This document shows positions 1-11,480 of a DNA stretch of 64,000 bases, piece by piece (the stretch's first letter is position 1; each line of letters begins with the position of its first letter). This DNA is from Rhinopomastus cyanomelas (taxonomy: Eukaryota > Chordata > Aves > Bucerotiformes > Rhinopomastidae). The translations under genes were made by a program, and so were the position numbers. The stretch covers positions 152,907 through 216,906 of the forward strand of contig VXBP01002341.1 in assembly GCA_013400115.1 (NCBI GenBank), written 5' to 3'. The notes beneath the pieces are model-generated. The model did no database searches and was not told where the DNA came from. It worked only from the letters and a program-made list of their open reading frames with translations.

Positions 1-58
1 TGGACTCGATGATCTCTTGGGTCCCTTCCAACCCCTAACATCCTATGATCCTATGATC
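1..58 (+). repeat. CR1 LINE 3' end fragment
   Basis: It reads ...GATCTCTTGGGTCCCTTCCA and then ends with repeated CCTATGAT units, the CR1 3' terminus. It continues leftward outside the window. It differs at only two of 59 positions from the end of the copy at 32255-32378. Confidence 0.85.
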
Positions 59-1691
59 CAAGTTTCATGAAGAAAAGAGTTTTACATTGCCCGTTTTCCA
101 AAACATACCTTTACCACCTGGGGATGTGAATAATCTTCAGCAAGTAAAGTTTAATTGAAATACAGTTTCATTAACACAACAAGTAGCATTACAAATGTAC
201 AGTACAAAGACCAATATTATCTGGAAGTACCCAGTGCTTCAATAGTGTCTGGAGCTCACGCACAATACTTTTATGCAGAGCTGAATACCCAGTCCAGCTT
301 TATTCCTTGCATGTGATCCAGATCCTTATTTCAATGATTCCATCGTTGATTGTAGCCCTTTTACTGGTGATTTGATGTACCAAGTATGAGCACGTAATTG
401 TTCAGAACCTGCATGATTGCCCCATAGCAGTTGGACAAGATATGCAATACTGGAAAAAAAATCATACTGGAATACCGTGATAGAATGTGATCATACTGAA
501 ATCTGAAATATTCATTTGGACTTGCTTCAGTCATGAACATAATATGACTGAAATAATTTGATGCAGGTTTCCACAAAGTAAAAGGTAAAGTTATGAAGAG
601 AAAATACTAATTACCACGCTCAGGAACATAATCACAGCATGCACAATTTCTATAAAAATTTTGTTTTCTGTGTAACAGATAGATGTTTTATGGATTGTCT
701 GGAGCCAGGCTGTCTAGAGATTTCTGCATCTTGGCTTTTTCGGTTTTTTTAACTGAGTTTTCTGTTATCTCAACCTGCACCTTTATAGCTTTCTGCCATT
801 TCCCCCTTCAGACTGCCTCTGCAGTGAACCCTGGCATCGATAACAGGCTGTTTAGCTTCAAAAATCAGAAAGCAGCATAGAAAACTGACGGACTGATGTT
901 TAACTTTTTAAGCCTGACTCTCTCTGCTTCCTACCATCTTCCTCAGAAACTCAAAAAAACAATAGTTGTGAAATTTCTACATAAAATTTGACTGAATTTG
1001 CACAGAGTTTAAAAACTCGTCAGGTATGGAAGAAACACATTTAGTTTGTCAGTGTGTCCAAATCTTTCTTTCTTTGGAAGTAAAGTTGAAAAAAGCACAG
1101 TCAAGGCTTTTTATGTGTGAGTGATGTCAAGCACAGGTACAGGAAAAGAGCAAGGTCACTTCTTAACTGCTCTCAGAAATGGCAGTGTGACCCTTATAAT
1201 CTATTCAGAACTAAATGAAGGAAAAGTACTGATAACTAAAGCTCAAACAAGGTTTTAGGAATTATTGGGGGGGGGAAGTAGAGAAAAAAATTATCAGACA
1301 ACTCAAAGTATTGATGAGATGAAAAACTGGACTGATGAGTTAATTATTTATATTATTAAAGAATTATTTTATATGATTTATATTTTATATTATTAAAGCG
1401 ATTAAAAAGAAGAGCAGAAGATAGCTCTCTTTTGCACATACAATAATTTCATTTGCAGAAAATCTGAAAGAATTTAATGTGCCGTACATGTATCTGAGAT
1501 GAGGCATAATGAAATCTGAAAGGAAACTAGAATGCACTATCAGTGAAAACAGATGCCATGGAAGATGCATTAGTCCTAGGAAAATTGTTAAATCCTTATC
1601 AGCCTTCTAATAAAGTTTTAGTTCTTCTAGTTTTAATTTGATTTTCTTCAAGTTATTAGTTGAAGTGCTTTTAAAAGCAGAATTCTTATTA
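59..1691. other. SAXO2 3' flank, no gene seen
   Basis: AT-rich intergenic sequence. Only short chance open frames (60-70 codons) occur, with no recognisable protein similarity. A short AT-rich direct repeat with the core TTTATATTATTAAAG lies at about 1347-1402, and a G9 run at about 1266. Confidence 0.6.
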
Positions 1692-1697
1692 TTTAAT
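1692..1697 (-). terminator. Possible SAXO2 polyadenylation signal (ATTAAA)
   Basis: On the minus strand the variant signal ATTAAA lies about 83 nt past the SAXO2 stop. A second copy of the same hexamer lies about 60 nt further on. No canonical AATAAA was seen on the minus strand in this immediate stretch. The assignment rests on position alone; RNA ends were not available. Confidence 0.3.
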
Positions 1698-1779
1698 TTG
1701 CTTTCAGTTCAATTTAAGAAAAAATGTACAAGTTGGATTTGAATTATTTCACCAGGGTGTTTGAAATTGCATTTAAGTA

Positions 1780-2762
1780 TTATGACACAACAGCTACTTG
1801 TTTTGGAATAAGACTGCTGTTTGACTCAGGAAATTCTGGAGTAACCTGGCGGAAGAATTTGTGACCACAAGAATCTGTGTTTACGTAGACATAACCCAAA
1901 GGAGATGGATAATGTGCTGGGCAGATCTCTTGTTTCTTTGGGGCATATTCTGTGCGATACATAGTTTCATCTTGAAAACGAGCTGAATTAGGAACTATGG
2001 CACACACAGGCTTGAAACTCTGAGCTGGAATGATCGGATGTGGTACATAATGAGACTTGAAGGTAGTCAAATCATAGAATTTGCCTGTGGGTTTTGGAAT
2101 TTCCTGTTCTTTCTTAATAATTTCTTGCCGACCACTGCCCCAAGCTTTAAAATCTTCTTTTGTAGTAGTATTTCCTTGAAAGGGGGCACTGGTGGTTCTG
2201 CTATTAGAAACTGGTCTTATAGGGACAGCAGGAGAAAGCTCATGTTTAACATAATCAAGATGGCTTGTGGAGTTAAAATCCATGTTGCCTGGAGGAGGAA
2301 CGTACTCCTTTGTTTTACGGACCTCAGGCAAGGAGACCAGCCATGGCTGAAAACGATCCTGGAATTCGGTGATTCCATTAAAATGAGCACTGGATATGAC
2401 TTGTACGTTTTTAGGCTTGCAGCTTTTTGCAAGTTGCCCAGGCAGTCCTTTAAAATCATTCCGGTGGGTTGTGAGGTCATCAAAGGGTTGGTTGCTTGGT
2501 TTGTACTCCTCTTTTGGTCTTATGAATTTTGGTTCCAGTTGATGAGCAACATAAGAAGTGCGATGGCTAGTAATACTATCGAAAGGCCCATCTGAAAGCT
2601 TGGCTACACAAGGAGGTTTAAAACTTTGTCTGGGATTCAGTTCCCTAGGAACAAAATCATCTTGAAAGGTAGTAGAATTTCCAAACTTCACTGTAGGTGG
2701 GTGGTACACATGCTCCACCTTATTAGGTTCCCTTCTTGGAACTTCCCATGGCCTATAGTCAT
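1780..2762 (-). CDS. SAXO2: SAXO2 coding exon 4, terminal (residues 142-468 and stop)
   Basis: The acceptor CCTTAAAG precedes 2762; the open frame runs on upstream but those codons are intronic. The exon starts DDYRPWEVPRREPNKVEHVY and carries most of the repeats (TTFQDDFVP, SHRTSYVAH, TTHRNDFKG, TEFQDRFQPW, TSHLDYVKH, TTTKEDFKAW, TTFKSHYVPH, MYRTEYAPK). It ends with the family C-terminal motif YPSPLGYVYVNTDSCGHKFF and the stop TAA at 1782-1780. One large 3' exon for the repeat array is normal in this family. Confidence 0.94.
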
Positions 2763-5700
2763 CTTTAAGGCAAAAACAAAACTTCACCATACATGTGTTA
2801 CTGCTTAAAACCATCCCAATAAGCCAACTCCTTCTGTCATTACAAGTTACAAAACATAGAAAATGGATGTGAGAATGGTAATGTTACCTGCGTGACTGTG
2901 ATTTGACAAAACTGTCTTCTAGTATCGGTGTGAAAAAACAGACAAAACTGCACATGCCCCCAGGGGAAAGGTTACGTGTACTTATTTAGTGTGTGCTGTG
3001 TACAGAACACGCCATATACACCTTTTAGATACAAGGTGTTATGTTTTGCTTAGAAGTTTATGCAAATATGCAAGACTGAAAGAAACCTTATAGGTCAGTG
3101 GCTCATGGTCATTACCAACTGGGGGAATTCTCTTAATTTCTGTGTCAACATGATATCATCTTAAAACTTACTGGGATTTCTTCTTGTTTTTGCTTTTTTT
3201 TTTACTAACAGTTTGTTCTGCTATAGTTGAACTACTACTAAACATTTTAAATGAAGCAGTTGCATGCTGTCTCATTTGTATGCTGAGACTAGGCTAAAGA
3301 ATTCAATACTTCTAAAAGAAGAATTTAATACTTCTTTTAGGCTAAATAGCAGTATTTACATTTCCTTCTAAATTATTTACAATTAATAAATATAAATAGA
3401 ATGTATTTATATAAATGCATTTCCGCATAGCATAGGCCTAAGCTTAAAGAAGGTAATGAAATATAAGTCCAGTTGGTTTTTTAGAGTCTTTTTTTCCCAA
3501 ATCATATCCTTTCACCTCTTCCTGTCACTTCACTCTCTCCTCTTCTAATTTGTATTAGCATTCTAAATTCCTGTTTCAGTAGCCGTATCTGATTTTTGTT
3601 ATTTCAATAATCTTTTCAATCCTACTGGCCCTTGAGATCAGGAACATGCTGATTTTTTTCACTGTAGTAGATCGTATCTCATAATTTATTTCATTTTACT
3701 TTTAACTGGGGGTACAATGTATGTGTAAGAAATTCAGTAACATATTTTACGTATAAAATTTTTTACTGGTATAAAGTATCATCAAGGTCACTTGCCAGAA
3801 CGACTTAAAAGGAGATTTAGTGCCTTGGTGCTGACTGTTGTGGTAGAATAATAAAAAAGATCTTTACCAGGATGCTATGCAAGCTCTACTGTACACAAGA
3901 CAGAAATCTAAAATCAACTTCGACCTACTCTGTAGGAAAACGTGTTACATAGGCTAAAACCATCTGAAAGATACTTTGGCACGTAGATTACAACTAACTA
4001 TTGCATGGTGTAGGCTATGCAAGTGTATGTCAGAATTTCTATCCTTCTAGCCAGAGCACCTTAGAACCAATGTCACCTCTCAAGAACTGGAGTGCTAATT
4101 ATCTTAAGGCATTACCGCTTGCTGGCCCAGACTAAGAAATGCAGTTTCTAATGTTAATTCAGAGTACTACCTTCATTTTGGTTACTTCTTTTTCCAGCAG
4201 TGGCATACCTTGATAAGTTGGTATGGTATCGAACTTTCCTCTCATAGTGTGTTTTCTCTCTAATGGTTTTAGTATTGTTGCTGGTTGTATTTTATGAGCA
4301 CTATAATCTTTCTGGTACGTGGTTCCCAGATCTATCTCTCCTGTCTTGGGTTTATATTCTTCTTGCACCTGAAGAGATCGCTTCACAATATCGTATGGTA
4401 AATAATCAGATCTGAATTGGGGAAAAACGAAAACTGGTTAAAAATCTTTCTTTCTGATGAAGTCACTTTTGTAGTTTTTCTGTTACATGCAAAAACAACT
4501 TGCAATGCAAAATCAAAGCGATACCTTAAGTTAGAGAGACAGCAAGGAGAAAACAAAAACAGAGTGCATAAATCTAGGGTCCCTGGCTCATATCAGGTAG
4601 ATAGTGAATGAATGTTTTCAACACTCTGGGTTTCATTCCTAGTTCAAAAATATCCTTTAAAATCTCTGAAAAGAATCGAGAAGAGACTAGAAAATGGTGC
4701 TGTAATTTCATAAAGAAATGATCCAGAAAGCAGAAGCAAAGGAAAGCTCAAGTAGCAGCATCTACTAATTGCATGAGGAGAACAGAGTGTAATCAGAAAC
4801 AGCATTTCGCTACTTTTCTATGAGCACATGACATTAAAATGGTGTCTATTAGCTACGTAGCTGTTTGAACACTGCATGCAGTACACAACCAGTCATGAAG
4901 AATGGCATTTGGCCTTTCTATGTGCCCAAGAAGTTTCACCTGTTGCCCTTGTTGCTTAAAAGAAAATACTGGATAATAAAGGTTTATGCTCCTGTCACAT
5001 TATTGATAATGAATGGGTGATGTATTTTTCTAACCTTTTGAAAGATGCTCTTTAATTTTGTAAACAACATCAAAGTCTGTGCCCTGACAGGACAAACCTA
5101 ATGAACCCCTTTACAGCTGGTTTTTTTCAAACTCTTAATAATTTAGAACTTGTCTGTTCCATTTCCTTAAGGTTTAATTTATCCCTAACTCAGATTCCAC
5201 ACATGTGTTGCAAAAGTTCCTCAGCTTGACAGGTTTTCCCATGTTCAATGAGATTTCTAAGCCAGGATGAAAACAAGGGCAAATATTTTAGGTTACCTTC
5301 ACAGGTTAAAGGATGCTGCAAAGAACGCAGATCTTGTTACCCTGTGTTTCATTATTTTTGTGCCTTTTTTTTGCTCACTGTATTTATAAAAGTTTACTTC
5401 TCAATGTGCTAAAAGTGTAAAGGATGCAGTGGTTCCGTTTTGCAAATGGAGGCAATACACTGTTCAGTCACCCTTAAAAGAGAAAGCATGAGAAACTTTA
5501 TAGAGCAATTGTAAAACACGTTGCTTCAAAATGTTTACTTAAAGGTTGTAATTCCTTCCATTTTCCCACGATGCACTCGGTACTCTTGTTTCGGCTTAAG
5601 GCTCCGGGGAGGAGAGACGTTGCTATACTTGGGGTATTTTTCCACATACTCTGTTGTGAGGCACAGCTGTTGTCCCTTATCATAAATCCTGGTGGGTTTA

Positions 5701-8700
5701 TGAGGGCAGCGATGGCGCCTGGGTAAAACACATCACATGAGATAATTTGAATAGTGTCCTTTACGTGGAAAACCCATACCCTATCTACTAGGAATGAATA
5801 ACGAATGGGAAAGATTGAAGAAAGTCAGTAGCTTGTGTTTAAAATCTTTTCTGAGTGATAAAAAGACTGTGCTGATGGCGCAGGTCCCAGAATAAGGAAT
5901 ACAAGCACAGTAGTAAAGTATCAGCATGCAAGTTAGTCTGAGGAACAGAACACAAAGGATGGGTAGAGTTGATCACAGTCAGATTATAAATTTTCAGATT
6001 AAAATTTGAATGGCATGAAATCCTATCTGCCCTTCTAGTGCTTTGCAGGCTTTTCTTCCTATTCAAAACTTTTTTAAAAAACACAACTAATTTCTCTATC
6101 CAAAAAGTAGGTTTAGAAGTAATGTCATCTCTTTTTTCTTAATAGGTTTTATTTAAATTAAATCTGCTTGTCATCAATGCCTATTTCTAATGACACTGTT
6201 GTGTTAAAAACCATTAAGAGGCGTATCATCACTTCATTTATTACTTCTGTCTGGTTGTTTTGTGTAAGTTATGCGCTACATGAAATTAAAATGTACACAT
6301 TATTTTCTACATTGCTTTGAACTCTTGTTGTGTTAATTCACACTGCACTTACATGTCCCTGGTAGTTTGTTTCAAGCATGGTTTTAAAAAGTTACTTTGA
6401 CTGATGTGATTGCCATTTAATCTCTCCTTCAAGAAGACATGTAACAGGAGATGTTATTCTTGCTCACGGCTCACAACTTGCAATATCAATTCAGATATAA
6501 CCAGAGGGAAGAAATATTTTTCAAAATAAATGGCTCTTGAAAATTCAGTACAAGCAAAGCAAAAATAACTGAAGAACAAGAAGGGTATATTGCTTTTCCT
6601 GGTTATGAAGAAATTCAAACTGACCATGCCCGATACCTAAGGAAGAGTTCAAAGGTCTGCAGAAAAATTCAACTAGCACTGAACACTAAAAGGAAAACAT
6701 AGATTAAAGCAAGGTAAAACAGAATGCAGAAACAGACATGAAGGACTCCTGCTGGAACTGGAGATCCCTAAATCTGGTATTAGTTTGGGCGGCCTGACTT
6801 TGCCAGCCCAGTAGTTCAATAAGAAATGAAATTGCCCTGTCGAAGAAGCCAGATCCTTTCAATGCTTCAGGCACTTACTCATTTTCAATCAAGTCAAGGG
6901 GGAGTCAAGCAACACTTAAGAGACCTGTTCAGAACATAGCAGGGAAAGGAAAAAGGAAGAAGAGGCAAAGAACAGGACAGGCAGGAAAACAAGGAGGTGG
7001 GTGTATGCTGTTTCTCAGCCTGGTGCTTGCTTGCCACTGCATTTATTCATTACATTAATTTACCACCTTAGTAGTATTTTTTTCAGTAAGTATAAACAGC
7101 ATATGCGGTGTCATATAGCATCTAAAAACAACCGTTAAGCAGAAACTAAATAGTCTGAATGTATGTTTTGAAAGCTGGTTGAAATATAGCGTATCAAATG
7201 AAAATATTTTTCACATGTTTCAGGCATACAAATCAAAGGGGTCTAAAACAAACAGCATTCCTGTACAAAAACTTCATTTTGACGGTCTTCGGTTTGCCAT
7301 AAACTGGTCCAGAAGTCCAATCATCAAAAGAAATACTTTTTGTGTTCTAGTATCACGAGCCTTTAAAGACTTACACAATTTTCTGAGCAGTCTTGTCTGT
7401 ATATTCCCCTTATTGCTAGTGGATCATTCTGCAAACAGCAGTAGATACTAAAAAAATACTTCCTTGCTGAGTGAGCCTGTAGTTCTTGGTAGATTCAACA
7501 GAGCTGAAAGTGATCTATTGTCTTTCTTCTCCAAGGAAAGAAGCTTTTGTAATTGTGTTAGAACCAATTCCTGAACTACAAATATCCTTGATTCCAGTCA
7601 TTTCGAGCATATGAAGCAGTTTGGAACAGCCTCTAACTATACACAAAACTACTTGAATTCAGATGAGACTGTTCAGGAAGGTACAGTGAAACAACATTCA
7701 ATTGCCCTACAATACAATGTAAAATTACCCTGATATCAATGAGAATCATACCTCCAGAACAGATTAGAAGTTTCTTGGATAACAGGTCAGTCTGCTTTTG
7801 GACGTCATCCAACTGCTAAACCAGAAGTTTTCATGTAGGTAATTTAACAAAACTGATTACATAGGCCATCACAGCTCTTTAGAAAGACAAAATGCTAAGA
7901 GAGATTACAGCTCTGATCAATGGAATATGCTGCAGACCATTCAGATAGAACTCCCTGAGTCACTGATTATTTTAAACATCCTACTTGCAGTTATCCTGAG
8001 TTGACTGGTAGTTCAGATTAATTTGGTGAGGATATGCCTTCCCTCATGACTGACTGCTGCCTGCTTTGATGGATTATTATTCTTTCTGGTCTCTGAGGGA
8101 GTCTGACTATCTTGTGCCTTGCATCATGCCTAAACAGATTCTCGGCTAAATTAAACTGATGACTTTCTAGTGCTACATGCTCTTGCTCTGATTATTTTGA
8201 CAGGATTATGCTAAATTTCACATATTGAGGCTCTGCAATATACACAGTTGTTATTTAAACAATATTAGCAAGACCCTTGAAATTTTCCCCCAAGGACTAG
8301 ACTGAGAATGAGAAACTTTAATGTTTATCATATAGAAAACTAATTGAAGAAAACCCCCTCAACTCAAGGGTTGTTTTGTGTAAGTGTCAGTGCACACAGC
8401 ATGTCCAAAAGACAGATGCTTTGTATGGACACTGTATTTTTTAGAATTGTCTATTTTCCTAGTGTTGACAGGACACCTGCTACTTTTTATTGAGTTTGCT
8501 TGTATTTATGAGTGGTCTGTATGGGTGTCCCAGCCTGGTGGGGGGGTTGGAACTGGATGATCAGATGGTCCCTTCCAACCCTGAGTGATTGTGATTCCAT
8601 AACTTCTCCAGCGAAGTGATCCTGCTGTGGCAGGGGGATTGGACTAGATAATCTTTCGGGGTCTGTTCCAATCCCTAATGATGCTGATTCTGTGAAGCCT

Positions 8701-11480
8701 CAAATATCCCATATTTTAGAGACATCTTCCCCTTTCAATTTATTTATGAAAATTATAACAAAAGCACAATAGATGGGAAAGGCTGATCATGGAGATAAAG
8801 GTGTAGTTTATATCTGAAAACTATGTTTTTGTAAGCTGTGATTATCTTTTATGGTAGAGAAATGGTATTCCTGAGTGCAAGGAGTCCAGCTATCTCAGAG
8901 GCTTTATTCTTGCTTTGGAAGCTAGATTTAACATCTAGTATTCGCTGTTAGATATTTCTGTTTGCTGTTAGATATTTCTATTGAGCCTGACTGTACTTGC
9001 TAGCAGGAGGTAAATTTTCTCTTGTGTTAAGACATTTGGAACCTATGGCAACTAATCAAAATATTTCCTTCTCTTTATGGATCCAATCCCAAGTAAGAGT
9101 AGCTCATCCATTCTCCACAATAAAAATATATCAGTTCTATAATACGAAATGGAAATATCTTAGGAAACAATACAGAATCCAGCACCAAGCAATTTTGAGA
9201 ATATTTTTGTGGTGCATTTAAAAAAGAAAAAGATGTTCAACCAAACTTACATCTCTACCACAACAGCTTGAAAATGTTCATCATACTGCCTTGACAGCAT
9301 CTTATGCTACTGCTCATGAAGCTGGAAATTATCTCATTTATTAAAATCCAAGTCCATGGTGTCAGACTTGTTTTGCAAATTGATCTGAGCACGCTCAGCA
9401 CTGTTTCACCTCATCTGGTGAGGTCTCACATCAAGTACTGAGGGCATTTCTGGGACCCTCACTTCAAGAAGGACATTGAGATGCTGGAGCAGGCCCAGAG
9501 GAGAAACAAGGCTAGTGAAGGAACTGGAAGGAAAATCTGATGAGGAGAGGCTGAGGGACCTGGGTTTGTTTAGTCTGGAGGAGACTCAGGGGGGACCTTA
9601 TCACTTCCTATAGTTACCTGAAGGGAAGCTGTAGACAAGTGGGGAACAGGCTCTTCTCTCAGACAACTACAGATAGGACAAGGGGGCCTGACCTGAAGCT
9701 GCCCCATAGGAGGGTCAGGTTGGATGTTAGGAAGCCCTTCCTCATGGAAAGGGTGATCAGACACTGGAATGGTGGTGGAGTCCCTATCCCTGGAGACATT
9801 TAAGAAAAGAGTGGACGTGAGGGTCTAGCTGATGTTGTGGTGTCAGGTCACAGCCTAGGCTTAATGATCTCAGAGGTCTTTTCCAGCCTCAATAATTCTG
9901 TGATTCTGAGAGTCCACTTCCAGTGGTTTTTGGCATTACAATTATTGCTGATCTTAAAAAATACACTTAATAGGCACAGGAAGCGATTCTGTCTAATAAG
10001 AAGGAATCTATTTAAAATAATTATTTGATGAAGAGCCCAAGACTGCACCCCCTGAGTACAAACACTAGCATTCAGCTGTGAGTCTTGAGCGAGGGGACTG
10101 TGTAGGTTACAATACAAAACAGCTCATTCTGGAGACTCTTCTTGTTTCCTTGAAAAGAAAAGCAGAATAAAGTTCTGTCTCAGTAACTTTCTTCCCCTGT
10201 ATTCACAAAATTTGTCTATGTGTCATTTTTTCTGTTAACAGCTAGGAAACGCTGTTTCCTTCTATTTTATTATTTAGTATTAAACAGGAACTATATCTCC
10301 AAACAATTTCTGCAAACAGCTAATACAAAATAGTTAATGTTTGTCTTTGCTTTGAAATCCCTCCTCAGTGTATGTTATAATGTCCAGGTAACACTGCCAA
10401 GCAACCAGTCTTCCCCTAAACACAGAAACACTCTTAACTACACAGAAGGAAACACAATATGCTGCCTGAACCAATAATAGCTTAGGATTTCAGTGACTGT
10501 AAAAACTTCTGTGATGTTTACTTTAAATCACAAGTTCTGTGCACACTTTATTAAATCATTATTAAACCAGGATTTTGAATGGAGAATTTGCAGTTGGGTT
10601 CAACCTTGTTTTGAGCTGACATATTTTGTTACCTCACAAATATGTTACCTCAATAACATATTGTGTTATCTTTATAGTTGAACTAGGTTTTTATCTGGTT
10701 TTGTATTGTCATGAAAACAATGCAGTCCAACTCTTCATTACTCTAGGACTTTTGAAATAAATTCATGAGGCAAATGACACCCAGAGACTGCACAAAAAAG
10801 AACACAAAAAAGAAGACACAGGAAAGAATAGACTGATGAACACACAGGCATCCTATACAGAAGTGTAGAGCAATGAGTGTGAGTGTAGAGGCATAGCGGG
10901 GCTTCCCTTTGCAGCAAGGAGTATTACTGGATGCGATGTGAGAAATTAAATCCATTTCAAAGGTTGTAGTGCCTGCACAGGTTTCGGTCAAGGTAGGTCT
11001 AGCAATAATCCTCAGTCAGAGCTGGTTTAGCCAAGGTGGCTTTGAAAGGCTGGCTCCGTTTTCTTCTATTTCAGTGATTTAAGGGCTAATTTTCCCCTGC
11101 CTGATTGAAACACAGACAGACGACCTCACGTCTACTGAGAAATCCCTTTTAGATAAATAAAAGGGAAGTCAGAAACTGTGGAAAGGGGACCGTTGCCCGG
11201 TTTCTGCCTTCTCACTGCTAAAACCATTCGCCGCCACCGGGCACAGGAATGCCCGCGGAACGCCGGACGAGATAAGGGGTTACGAGTGGGCTTGAAGGGC
11301 AGCCGCCGCGGCCACCTCCCTACGGGGACACCCCCCGGAGCCCGCCCAACCCGCAATGTGCGGAAGCCCTCCTGGCGCACTCCCCCGCGCCCCGCAGCCT
11401 CCCTCCGAACGGGCGGCGCCGCCGCTGCCGCTCACCCACCCGCAGGTGCAGATCTCGCACAGGCAGCGCGGCCGCCCCAT
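1780..11480 (-). CDS. SAXO2: SAXO2 (FAM154B), stabilizer of axonemal microtubules 2; complete coding region in four exons
   Basis: Joining 11480-11440, 5718-5539, 4411-4209 and 2762-1780 (minus strand) gives 1407 nt, an open frame of 468 residues plus stop with GT-AG at all three introns. The N-terminus has the cysteine-rich block CLCEICTCGRHRC typical of the SAXO/FAM154 family. The rest is a series of about 30-residue units (SFKP, a Y-P pair, then TT..DY or TTF..DF), the Mn repeats that bind and stabilise microtubules. Family members act at centrioles, basal bodies and ciliary or flagellar axonemes. SAXO1 is the close alternative. The head-to-head position with EFL1, which I recall is also the human arrangement (15q25), favours SAXO2. 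No frameshift or premature stop is seen. Confidence 0.93.
2763..4208 (-). other. SAXO2: SAXO2 intron 3
   Basis: Non-coding, AT-rich. The open frame continuing from exon 4 toward 2814 is intronic. A perfect 10-bp inverted repeat with a 9-base loop lies at 3312-3340. Nothing else recognised. Confidence 0.7.
4209..4411 (-). CDS. SAXO2: SAXO2 coding exon 3 (residues 74-141)
   Basis: The acceptor AATTCAG precedes 4411 and the donor GTATGC follows 4209. The exon encodes SDYLPYDIVKRSLQVQEEY, then GTTYQKDYSAHKI and ILKPLERKHTMRGKF...TYQ, that is, two further microtubule-binding repeat units with the TTY..DY core. It leaves in phase 1, so residue 142 (Asp) is split across the intron. Confidence 0.9.
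4412..5538 (-). other. SAXO2: SAXO2 intron 2
   Basis: Unique AT-rich sequence. No repeat family or gene recognised. Confidence 0.65.
5539..5718 (-). CDS. SAXO2: SAXO2 coding exon 2 (residues 14-73)
   Basis: The acceptor TTTTACCCAG lies just before 5718 and the donor GTAAAC follows 5539. The exon reads GRHRCPHKPTRIYDKGQQLC at its start. It continues with a TTEYVEKYPKY segment and a first repeat unit, SLKPKQEYRVHRG then GITTFK. An overlapping open frame in another phase is a shadow. The length of 180 nt and entry and exit in phase 2 keep the whole reading frame. Confidence 0.9.
8518..8696 (+). repeat. Two fused CR1 3' ends (composite copy 1)
   Basis: One CR1-type end (GGTTGGAACTGGATGATCA..CCCTTCCAACC) is followed by the linker GATTCCATAACTTCTCCAG. 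It leads directly into a second CR1-type end (CCTGCTGTGGCAGGGGGATT..GATTCTGTGA). The same order and linker recur at 26333-26507. Confidence 0.8.
9390..9908 (+). repeat. CR1 LINE, 5'-truncated, degraded
   Basis: A translation trace of the CR1 reverse-transcriptase C-terminus (LVRSHIKY near 9415) is followed by the usual 3' non-coding part (GGAGCAGGCCCAGAGGAG, then AGGTCTTTTCCAGCCTCAAT) and a terminal ATTCTGTGATTCTG. The reading frame is broken. Confidence 0.82.

Larger units (their letters stand above)
5719..11439 (-). other. SAXO2: SAXO2 intron 1
   Basis: A 5.7 kb first intron, mainly unique sequence with two CR1 insertions (about 8518-8696 and 9390-9908). A short tandem duplication of a GCTGTTAGATATTTCT unit lies at about 8944-8979. 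The last few hundred bases rise in GC content into the CpG island. No additional exon recognised. Confidence 0.65.

Noticed and set aside
2038..2595. A 185-codon plus-strand open frame
   Set aside because: It is the antisense shadow of SAXO2 exon 4, which has clear repeats and splice sites.
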